From contig JAQGDQ010000249.1 of the NCBI GenBank assembly GCA_030141605.1, positions 1 to 64,000 of the forward strand: DNA of 64,000 nucleotides, given 5' to 3'. The position numbers and the translations under genes were made by a program. This DNA is from Tubiluchus corallicola (taxonomy: Eukaryota; Priapulida; Priapulimorpha; Priapulimorphida; Tubiluchidae). This document shows, one piece after another, positions 55,569 through 64,000 of this stretch. Below the pieces are notes generated by a model, which was given only the letters and a program-made list of their open reading frames with translations, was not told the origin of the DNA and made no database searches. The first letter of the stretch is position 1. Each line of letters opens with the position of its first letter.

Positions 55569-56372
55569 NNNNNNNNNNNNNNNNNNNNNNNNNNNNNNNN
55601 NNNNNNNNNNNNNNNNNNNNNNNNNNNNNNNNNNNNNNNNNNNNNNNNNNNNNNNNNNNNNNNNNNNNNNNNNNNNNNNNNNNNNNNNNNNNNNNNNNNN
55701 NNNNNNNNNNNNNNNNNNNNNNNNNNNNNNNNNNNNNNNNNNNNNNNNNNNNNNNNNNNNNNNNNNNNNNNNNNNNNNNNNNNNNNNNNNNNNNNNNNNN
55801 NNNNNNNNNNNNNNNNNNNNNNNNNNNNNNNNNNNNNNNNNNNNNNNNNNNNNNNNNNNNNNNNNNNNNNNNNNNNNNNNNNNNNNNNNNNNNNNNNNNN
55901 NNNNNNNNNNNNNNNNNNNNNNNNNNNNNNNNNNNNNNNNNNNNNNNNNNNNNNNNNNNNNNNNNNNNNNNNNNNNNNNNNNNNNNNNNNNNNNNNNNNN
56001 NNNNNNNNNNNNNNNNNNNNNNNNNNNNNNNNNNNNNNNNNNNNNNNNNNNNNNNNNNNNNNNNNNNNNNNNNNNNNNNNNNNNNNNNNNNNNNNNNNNN
56101 NNNNNNNNNNNNNNNNNNNNNNNNNNNNNNNNNNNNNNNNNNNNNNNNNNNNNNNNNNNNNNNNNNNNNNNNNNNNNNNNNNNNNNNNNNNNNNNNNNNN
56201 NNNNNNNNNNNNNNNNNNNNNNNNNNNNNNNNNNNNNNNNNNNNNNNNNNNNNNNNNNNNNNNNNNNNNNNNNNNNNNNNNNNNNNNNNNNNNNNNNNNN
56301 NNNNNNNNNNNNNNNNNNNNNNNNNNNNNNNNNNNNNNNNNNNNNNNNNNNNNNNNNNNNNNNNNNNNNNNN
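55569..56372. other. Assembly gap (804 N)
   Basis: A scaffold gap. By comparison with unit 6 (60660-61560) it should hide the spacer end and the LINE endonuclease relic. (CTAAT)n sequence resumes at the right edge and probably caused the gap. The long open frame across the N is meaningless. Confidence 0.99.
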
Positions 56373-56645
56373 CTAATCTAATCTAATCCTTCAATCTCAA
56401 GGTGGACTTGATCAACATAGGAGACACTAATCACGTGTTACTTTTGGTTTTTAATTTACAGTTTGCACCTCGCGGTCTTGGTTAAGTATAGTACGTTTGC
56501 TCTTGTGTGGTTTCTGCATTCTCTAGCTACAGTGCCGCATACAAAAGCCAAATATTTGATACCTAGCAAACAAATGCATAGCCAATAACGTTTTCGAAAG
56601 TGCAAGTTCTGCAGAATTCTGCTTTTCAATATGTTGTTATTTTAC

Positions 56646-56684
56646 GTGTTGAGGTAACATTAGCTAGGTGGTAATATTAACACA
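56646..56684 (+). promoter_or_regulatory. Conserved upstream block, unit 5
   Basis: CGTGTTGAGGTAACATTAGC followed by TAGGTGGTAATATTAACAC. Confidence 0.4.
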
Positions 56685-56833
56685 GGTGGCAACAGGACGA
56701 GAAGCCTAATTAAACACCAGAAAGGTGTGGCAGACAAAACTAACATGTAGATTCACACCTGGTGAATTAGTACACACACTATTATGATTAATGCACATAT
56801 ATGACAAAGTACATGTAACACTTGGCATTGTAG

Positions 56834-56863
56834 TATAAAAGTGGTCGGCTGAAAACATTTTCA
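56834..56863 (+). promoter_or_regulatory. Core promoter of receptor copy 5
   Basis: TATAAAAG at 56834-56841, 111 bp before the ATG. Intact although the coding region is broken. Confidence 0.55.
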
Positions 56864-56944
56864 TCGTCATCCTCCTTGGATGGGCATATTATGACTGTAT
56901 AATGTGAATCAGCTAAGTTTATTATTCAGACTTCCAGAGCAAAA

Positions 56945-58325
56945 ATGTCGTTTGCATCATTTCTCAAAACTTGCGCCATCACTTTTTATTTCCTTGAATG
57001 TTTTTGGACCGCAGGAATGTCGTGTAAAACTAAAACAAGGACTGAAAATTGCAACAGTTTGAATAACCAGAACAATTTAAATGCGTTTTATGGTAAAAAC
57101 TACAGAACACGGGTTATTCACTCCATGGAGAGATGCTTCGAGTTGGAGCATGGAGAGACGATCCGATGAAGCCATATCTAGATCAGCTGCTTACGATGCT
57201 CAGCCAAGCAGCAAACTTCACGTACAAGGTGACATACGTCAAGCATTTGGAAACTCTAAAAAATGCAATGGATGCAGGAGAATTCGACTTGTTTTTGGGC
57301 TTAGTCACAATGTTACCAGAAAGAGCAAAAACTATGACGTTTCTTTACCCACTTGCTTATAGTTCTCATGTATTTATCGCAAAAAGACATCAATTACAAG
57401 GTTTTAATATAATAGACCCGTTCACCACACCCGTGTGGCTGCTTCTGTTATTATATGGCGTAGTAGTGGGTACAATACTTTACTATATTGACTACAGCAA
57501 AAACCTGCCGTACAGCCAGGAAGGGATTATAAAATGCAGCAACTGCAGAGAAAACTGGAAGAACCAGTGATAAAGAATGAAAGTAAGGCGTACTTTACTC
57601 TGTTCACACTATCGTCATACCTCCAACAAGGTGGAACATATTTGCCACAATGTTTATCCGCTAGGATGCTTATTGGATGGTGGTGGATTTTTGGTTGCAT
57701 CATCACAGCCATGTACACGGGCACGCTGGTTAGTAAACTATTTGTAAGCAAGCAAGTTTATCCATTCACTACATTGCAAGAGTTGATAGACAGCGACGTA
57801 GTTCCTGTCACAGTAGGTCAGTTGAGCCAGACCTTACAAATGAAAAACAGACCGGAATTTAGACGAGTGTGGCAGAGAATGAAACTGGATCCTAATGTAC
57901 CTGCCAACAGTACAGAGATGGCATTAGAACTGACAGCTACTGGAAAATACACCTTCTTCGACGAAGAGACTTATGCAAAGATCCGCTTAATAAAGGATTA
58001 TGAATTATGCGGAAAATGCAGATTTTCCATTGCTTTGTCTTTAAGTTTTTTGTCACCATCAGCATTAGTTGTACCAAAGAAAAGTAACTACACGGAAGTC
58101 CTAAATTTTGCTCTTGCTACATTAAAAGAACACGGTCTTGTGGACAAACTGCTACAACAGTTACTGCAGCTTTCGGCAAAGTGTTTAGACTCACCTGTTC
58201 AGCATGTAGGCACGTTATCAATTAATGTGGAGCACCTTAATGTAGTTTTTTGGGTGATGATATCTGGAATCGGTGTAGCATTGTTTACATTTATTAGCGA
58301 GCTTGCTTACAAGAAATTTATGTGA
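56945..58325 (+). pseudogene. Ionotropic receptor copy 5, broken by two single-base deletions
   Basis: Aligns with the sister genes over its full length but needs three frames: 56945-about 57112, then to about 57545, then to the stop at 58323-58325. The first break is at ACACGGGTT, where sisters have ACACAGGGTT. The second is at AACTGCAGAG, where sisters have AACTGCCAAAG. Both lose one base, so translation would stop after about 74 residues, before TM1. Remaining sequence is well preserved, including Arg127-equivalent PERAKTMTF, the pore SSYLQQGG and MYTGTLVSKLF. It belongs with copy 6 (ECFWTAGMSC start; FSIALSLSF in S2). It is either a young pseudogene or two errors near an assembly gap. Confidence 0.85.
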
Positions 58326-60894
58326 AAATCAATAGATATTATACTAACCCTTCAATCTCCAACCATTTACCCTTTTCAAGGTTATCAATAACTGCTGGTT
58401 GTTGGCTGATCTCAAACAGTTTTCTTATATAATGATGGTAGTACATGTGCAGCTAAAAATGAAGTGTGCCATGCTGTTCAGCATTGTGATAACGCATTGT
58501 CACATATTTGACGCATTTAATCCACAATTTCAGGCTGTTTCCTTCAAATAACCTTGTGTATTGTAAAATGTTTCTTCGGCCGTGAAAAACATCTGGAAAA
58601 TTCGATTAGACAAACTTTATCTTTCAAAACACCTACTTTCACACTTTTATATTCCTTTATCAGCATAAAGTTTTCCCATTACATGGTCGAACGACGTTGG
58701 TGTAACATGTTCTTGTAATAGTTTCCTAAAGGTGGCAGCACTTTATAACATGTGCTTTATGTAATAGGTATATCAAAATGTTACATGGTGTATTAAAAGT
58801 GGGATAAGTCATAATACGTCATAAATTATTTATTTTACATAACACCTCTACAACAACTTTGTGTAGCAAAATATGATATTGTGTTCTGCAGCAAACAAGA
58901 CCAGGCCATACTCTGCTATAGTATTCTTTTATTTGTTCAACATTGAATGTCAACAATTTAACGTGATCTTCAAACCAGTGTGACATCGCCGTGAAAGTCA
59001 GTAAGCCAACATAGAACTTAGTTCCTCAACCTAGCAAGAGCGCAGCTTGTTGTCTGTTAACTTATTAAAGGTTGCACGAAAACTTCACACTCACAGAATA
59101 AATCTGTGCATCTAGGCAATGTATCTAACCCCAGGCTTATAAAGAACGTACTTCCTCAGGTTAGCAAGAATGCAGCTTGTTGTCTGTTAACTTATTAAAG
59201 GTTGTACAACAACTGCACACTCACAGAATAAATCTGTGCATCTAGGCAATGTATCTAACTCCAGGGTTATAAGAATGTACTTCCTCAGCCTAGGGAGTTG
59301 TGTCTACCAAGAGTACTTTTCTTATTTGCTCAGGCTTATTTGAAATATAGTTCCTTAGCCTGTATTGAGCTGTACTAACTAGTACTTACCAGGTATTATC
59401 AAGCTGCTCATTAGAGCAAGAACATATTCGTCATCTGCCGTTACTACTGACCTAATTGCTGACGGATTTGTACATGATAATTAGCTGTCAGCTAAGAGTG
59501 GATAAGCTAAATGGAAAGTAAATGATGAAATTGATTGGAGTATGGTCCATATGCGAGTAGATGAGATATCTCATTGTAAATGTCAGTTGTTTATCTCATA
59601 CGGTAAACTATGTATAATTTGAACTGGTATATAACTCGAATTCTTGCGTATCTCGAACTGGTCTCCTGGAGCGGATTTTTTCCTTTCATTTATCCCTTTA
59701 ATAAACGTTGTTTAACTTGAATTATCGCATAACTTGAGCCAAATTCCCGACACAGTTTTTAAGAATCTGATTGCAATTACCTCGACTGTCTGGAACAGCC
59801 TCCCAAGCGAGAACGAGAAGTCCTACGTGAAAGCGTTCACCACATTACGATTTTAACGGCTAGTTTCAGCCAAAATGCTAAATTTCTTGTGCTACCTTAG
59901 TAGAACGCTACACACGACATGGCTTAGCAAACATGGTTTAATGTTGATCACAATATTATTATTGCCGAATTCTATTAACCATGCTACTCAAACTACAATA
60001 CATGACATAGACTTGGTGAGATTCTGCCATATACATTTTGTATTATAATAAATTGCAGCTATGATGGATGACCCAAATATTAAACTAAAGAAAGCATTGC
60101 TTAATACTATTTTAAATTAAATTATATTGTAATCTGTCTCATTTTTGAAATCTTAGTAACTTTTAGATTTTATCATTCTGATTTTAATCTTTAATCACCT
60201 TAATTTTGACTTCATGTAGTTTCGCTCTTAATTACTGTTTAGCAATGATAATTATAAACATTTAATTCTTTCTTAATTGGGTATGACTTTTATCAGTATT
60301 TTTACTTATTAGTACTTTTAGTCTAAAATGTTGTTTTATCCCTAATCTTACATTTAGTAAATAATTTTTAACTGTTTTTTAATCTTTAAATTTTTCATTT
60401 TTCAATTATTCTTTATGAATTTTATGAATTTTAGCTTTATGACTCTTATTTAACTTGTTTTCTGAAACTTATTAACAATTTAAAATGCCTAACTCTTGAT
60501 GCTTAGGGATTTAATTAAATGTTCATTTAATTTAATGTATGCTATTAATGTGTAATTTTTATCTGTTTAATATCGTTTATTTGAAATTATCTATTTAAAG
60601 TGCTAATCATGCATGAACCATCGTGGAAATATTGTATTATATGCAATTCTGATCCACATCCATGTAAAAAATAAATTTCTGTTTTATTCTATTCTTCTTA
60701 GGATGATCCATGTTTTGTTTAGAGTGAATCCACTTGGCGATTTCTAAGGAGATGTTGTTTGAAATTTTTTCTCCTAGGGGGTCCCATTTTAGAGAAAATT
60801 TTAAAAAAATTGTAAAAATTCAAAATTTTGAAAATCCGTAAAAAGATGATTCTGTGTCTGTTAAATCCACATCCTGACCTGACATTTCTTACAA
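58326..60894 (+). other. 3' flank of copy 5 (type A) and spacer
   Basis: Type-A flank with two about 130-bp tandem units (about 59030-59270), the empty target site TCCATATG at 59546-59553, the pogo-like region, a LINE-like WNSLP end (about 59790-59855) with a small duplication (GCGAGAACGAGAAG), and AT-rich spacer. Confidence 0.6.
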
Positions 60895-61201
60895 CTTGGA
60901 TCCCAATGTGGAGTGTTAGGAGTTTTCCTTAGATTTATTATATAACCTGTTGCGATGAAGCTTTTGTATTCTTATGTTGGGATTCATCCAAGGATCGTTT
61001 CCGGGACGAATCATTACTGTTTCATTTGGGATAGATCCACAACACACTTTGTAAATGCGTCTATAATTAACTTGCATGTTTGGTTTACATTGAGAGTTAT
61101 TAAAGCATCCAGATGACATTTGATAATTAATTCGAAAAAATATGAAGTATCAACATTTTCTCATTTCTAAACTTTTCTCACATACCTTTTTACTTAATAC
61201 A

Positions 61202-61241
<40 letters not shown>

Positions 61242-61405
61242 AATTTCATATGGCTCAATATAAGACAGTGTCTGCATGCATCAGCAGTCGCTGTCTGTAC
61301 AAACGTCCCAATAAACCAGTTTTGAGTATTTGTAATGATAAGAACTAAACATGATTTTGACTCTGGTGAAATGTGAGTGGCTTCGTTTATTAATTGAAGC
61401 AGACA
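60895..61405 (-). pseudogene. LINE endonuclease fragment in receptor unit 6
   Basis: The minus strand 61119-60916 reads DPWMNPNIRIQKLHRNRLYN and KSKENS, the linker after the LINE endonuclease ('KPWMT..IR..I..RNRLY.K.K'). The preceding part (61400-61141) is the endonuclease end, interrupted by an (AT)n expansion at 61200-61240. This is the best-preserved copy of the second half. Confidence 0.65.
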
Positions 61406-61840
61406 TTAATTACGTAAATGATACAAAATCTGATTCAACTCCTCTCTTCCCCTCCCATTTTCTCTCTTATTGCATTTTGATCTATTCTTTATTATTCTAC
61501 TTTGTTCTACACTTTTGCCTTTTTGTTTTTTCGAGTTTAGTCTAATCTAATCTAATCTAATCTAATCTAATCTAATCTAATCTAATCTAATCTAATCTAA
61601 TCCTTCAATCTCAAGGTGGACTTGATCAAAGTAGGAGACACTAATCACGTGTTACTTTTCGTTTTTAATTTACAGTTTGCTCCTCGCTGTCTGGGTTAAG
61701 TATAGTACGTTTGCTCTTGTGTGGTTTCTGCATTCGCTAGCTCCAGTGCCGCATACAAAAGCCAAATCTTTAGATACCTAGCAAACAAATGCATAGCCAA
61801 TAAGTTCTGCAGAATTCTGCTTTTCAATATGTTATTATTT
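61406..61840. repeat. Spacer with (TCTAA)n microsatellite
   Basis: A TCTAA repeat at about 61528-61602 is followed by TCCTTCAATCTCAAGGTGGA, which also follows the N gap (56388 on). The rest is the shared pre-promoter region. The repeat is not a recognised telomere motif. Confidence 0.8.
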
Positions 61841-61842
61841 TA

Positions 61843-61882
61843 GGTGTTGAGGTAACATTAGCTAGGTGGTAATGTTAACACA
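61843..61882 (+). promoter_or_regulatory. Conserved upstream block, unit 6
   Basis: GTGTTGAGGTAACATTAGCT followed by AGGTGGTAATGTTAACAC. Confidence 0.4.
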
Positions 61883-62032
61883 GGTGGCAACAGGACGAGA
61901 AGCCTAATTAAACGCCAGAAAGTTTGACAGACAAAACGAACATATAGATTGGCACCTGGTAAATTAGCGCACACGCTATTATGATTAATGCAAATATATT
62001 TACAAAGTATATGTAACACATTGGCATTGTAG

Positions 62033-62062
62033 TATAAAAGTGGTCAGCTGAAAACATTTTCA
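62033..62062 (+). promoter_or_regulatory. Core promoter of receptor copy 6
   Basis: TATAAAAG at 62033-62040, 111 bp before the ATG, with TTTTCATC downstream as in the sisters. Confidence 0.6.
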
Positions 62063-62143
62063 TCGTCATCCTCCTTCGATAGGCATATTATGATTGTGTA
62101 ATGTGAATCAGCTAAGTTTATTATTCACACTTCCAAAGCGAAA

Positions 62144-63526
62144 ATGTCGTTTGCATCATTTCTCAAAACTTGTGCCGTCACTTTTTATTTCCTTGAATGT
62201 TTTTGGACCGCTGGAATGTCGTGTAAGACTAAAATCAGGACTGAAAATTGCAACAGCTCGTACAACCAGTACAATTTAAATGCGCTTTATGTTAAAAACT
62301 TCAGAACACAGGGTTATTCACTCCACGGAGAGATGCTTCGAGTTGGAGCATGGAGAGACGATCCGACGAAGCCATATCTAGATCAACTGCTTACGATGCT
62401 CAGCCAAGCAACAAACTTTACGTACAAGGTGACATACATCAAACATTTGCAAACTCTAAAAAATGCAATTGATACAGGAGAATTCGACTTGTTTTTGGGC
62501 TTAGTCACCATGTTACCAGAAAGAGCAAAAAGCATGACGTTTCTTCACCCACTTGCTTACAATTCTCGTGTATTTATCACAAAAAGACATCAATTACAAG
62601 GTTTTAGTATAATAGACCCATTCACCACACTCGTGTGGCTGCTTCTGGTATTATATGGCATAGTTGTGGGTACAATACTTTACTATATTGACTACAGCAA
62701 AAACTTGCCGTACAACGAGGAAGAGATTATAAAATGCAGCAACTGCCAAAGAAAACTGGAAAAACCAGTGATAAAGAATGAAAGTAAGGCGTACTTTATT
62801 CAGTTCACACTGTCGTCATACCTCCAACAAGGTGGAACATATTTACCACAATGTTTATCTGCTAGGATGCTTATAGGATGGTGGTGGATTTTTGCTTGCA
62901 TCATCACAGCCATGTACATGGGCACACTGGTTAGTAAACTATTTGTAAGCAAGCAAGTTTATCCATTTTCTACGTTGCAAGAGTTGATAGACAGCGATAT
63001 AATTCCTGTTACAATAGGTCACTACAGCCCCACACTGCAAATGAAAAACAGACCTGAATTTAGACAACTGTGGCAGAGAATGACACTGGATCCTAATGTA
63101 CCTGTTGACAGTGCAGAGATGGCATTAGAACTGACAGCTACTGGAAAATACACATTCTTTACAGAACGGATTTATGCAAAGCTCCGCTTAGTAAAGGATT
63201 ATGAATTACGCGGAAAATGCAGATTTTCCATTGCTTTGTCTTTAAGTTTTTCGACACCATCAGCATTAGTTGTACCAAAGAAAAGTAACTATACTGAAGT
63301 CCTAAATTTTGCTCTTGCTACATTAAAAGAACACGGTCTTGTGGATGAACTGCTACAACAGTTACTGCAGCCTTCGGAAAAGTGTTTAGACTCACCTGTT
63401 CAGCATGTAGGCACGTTATCAATTAATGTGGAGCAACTTAATGTGATTTTTTGGGTGTTGATATGTGGAATCGGTGTAGCATTGTTTACATTTATTAGTG
63501 AGCTTGCTTACAAGAAATTTACGTGA
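62144..63526 (+). CDS. Ionotropic receptor (IR family), copy 6
   Basis: 460 residues, single exon, same architecture. The start (MSFASFLKTCAVTFYFLECF, then WTAGMSC) groups it with copy 5 and apart from copies 1-4 (ECFCIKGTLC type). Arg127 is present (PERAKSMTF). TM3 has MYMGTLVSKLF, where the others have MYTGTL. This replaces the Thr that matches the conserved T of the iGluR SYTANLAAFL gate. S2 is the most divergent: GHYSPTLQM, TERIYAKLRLVKDYELRGKC, FSIALSLSFSTPS. It ends KKFT, not KKFM. The flank begins as type A but switches after about 280 bp to the GGCCCTAGACTATGTGAAGC segment. Confidence 0.9.
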   Translation: MSFASFLKTCAVTFYFLECFWTAGMSCKTKIRTENCNSSYNQYNLNALYVKNFRTQGYSLHGEMLRVGAWRDDPTKPYLDQLLTMLSQATNFTYKVTYIKHLQTLKNAIDTGEFDLFLGLVTMLPERAKSMTFLHPLAYNSRVFITKRHQLQGFSIIDPFTTLVWLLLVLYGIVVGTILYYIDYSKNLPYNEEEIIKCSNCQRKLEKPVIKNESKAYFIQFTLSSYLQQGGTYLPQCLSARMLIGWWWIFACIITAMYMGTLVSKLFVSKQVYPFSTLQELIDSDIIPVTIGHYSPTLQMKNRPEFRQLWQRMTLDPNVPVDSAEMALELTATGKYTFFTERIYAKLRLVKDYELRGKCRFSIALSLSFSTPSALVVPKKSNYTEVLNFALATLKEHGLVDELLQQLLQPSEKCLDSPVQHVGTLSINVEQLNVIFWVLICGIGVALFTFISELAYKKFT

Positions 63527-64000
63527 AAATCAACAGATATTGTACTAACCCTCTAATGTCCAATCATTTACCCTTTTCAAGGTCATCAATAACTGCTGCT
63601 TGTTGGCTGACCTTAAACTGTTTTCTTATCTAATGATGGTAGTACATGTGCAGCTAAAAATGAAGTGTGCCATGCAGTTCAGCATCATAACATAAAAACT
63701 GTCACTGATTTGACATAAAAAACTGATTTGACGCATTTAATCCACAATGTGTTTTTCAGACTGTTTCCTTTAAATAATCTTGTATTGTGAATGTGTCTTC
63801 AGCCATGAATACAGTGCACAATGTAGACATGTAGACTGTAGGTCTGGTTCCTGATTTAGACTTGGTGAGGCCCTAGACTATGTGAAGCCCTGGGCCTGGT
63901 CTCAGAAAACTTGGAAATATATACGCCTCTTAGTTATTTAATATCAAAGTGAGCAACACAAATTATTTTCAAATGAATGACTTACTGGCAACATATTAAT
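63527..64000 (+). other. 3' flank of copy 6, chimeric, running off the window
   Basis: Type-A sequence to about 63805, then a jump to the segment that in units 2 and 4 lies about 600 bp after the gene (43190; 54620). The array very likely continues beyond the window. Confidence 0.55.

Noticed and set aside
55479-56381. 300-codon ORF
   Set aside because: It reads through 804 unknown bases (N).
61528-61602. (TCTAA)n as an interstitial telomere
   Set aside because: The unit does not match the arthropod TTAGG or other common telomere repeats, and it is short.

Overview
This is eukaryotic nuclear DNA from an invertebrate animal. It has spliced genes with GT/AG borders, intact and broken transposons, and about a dozen tandem-repeat blocks. 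The protein families present (heterotrimeric kinesin-2, calcium-independent phospholipase A2, a probable class C orphan GPCR, ionotropic glutamate-like receptors) fit a protostome, most likely an arthropod, because the ionotropic-receptor (IR) family is protostome-specific. I cannot name the species. The sequence is an assembled contig with one 804-base run of N (55569-56372).

Layout. 1-4184 is a large degenerate palindrome (foldback) whose outer ends both carry the same LINE reverse-transcriptase tail. 4281-6600 is minisatellites and fragments of the same dispersed repeat. 6644-6826 and 10343-10753 are the last two coding exons of a plus-strand gene whose encoded tail resembles the GPR158/179 receptor family; its 3.5 kb intron is mostly a 72-bp-unit minisatellite. 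The terminal exon is bracketed by a roughly 460 bp inverted duplication. 14625-18900 is AT-rich intergenic DNA with a hAT MITE (perfect 8-bp target duplication) and another inverted-repeat element. 18953-21175 is an intact, intronless-CDS kinesin-2 motor (KIF3B type), followed by an unexplained coding-like -1 frame and a 32-bp satellite. 22816-32700 is repeat-rich. 32767-32988 (minus) is a short exon matching the C-terminus of PLA2G6; no ORF prediction reveals it because it has no start codon of its own. 33395-33903 is a second hAT MITE.

36898 to the window end is a head-to-tail array of six IR genes on the plus strand, five intact 460-residue single-exon genes and one copy with two frameshifts. 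Each unit carries the same TATA box 104-111 bp before the ATG, the same upstream conserved block, and the same relics of a LINE endonuclease. Units repeat every 4.1-5.2 kb. One unit is stretched by a complete, apparently recent hAT transposon (48110-50659) with perfect terminal repeats, a perfect 8-bp target duplication, an uninterrupted 680-residue transposase, and pre-insertion sequence preserved in two sister units.

How it fits together. The IR copies are presumably chemosensory channels that keep a nearly invariant pore while residues of the ligand-binding S2 lobe differ between copies. The other genes are unrelated housekeeping or signalling genes that happen to be neighbours. If the PLA2G6 exon is live, the IR array lies, on the opposite strand, between it and the rest of that gene.
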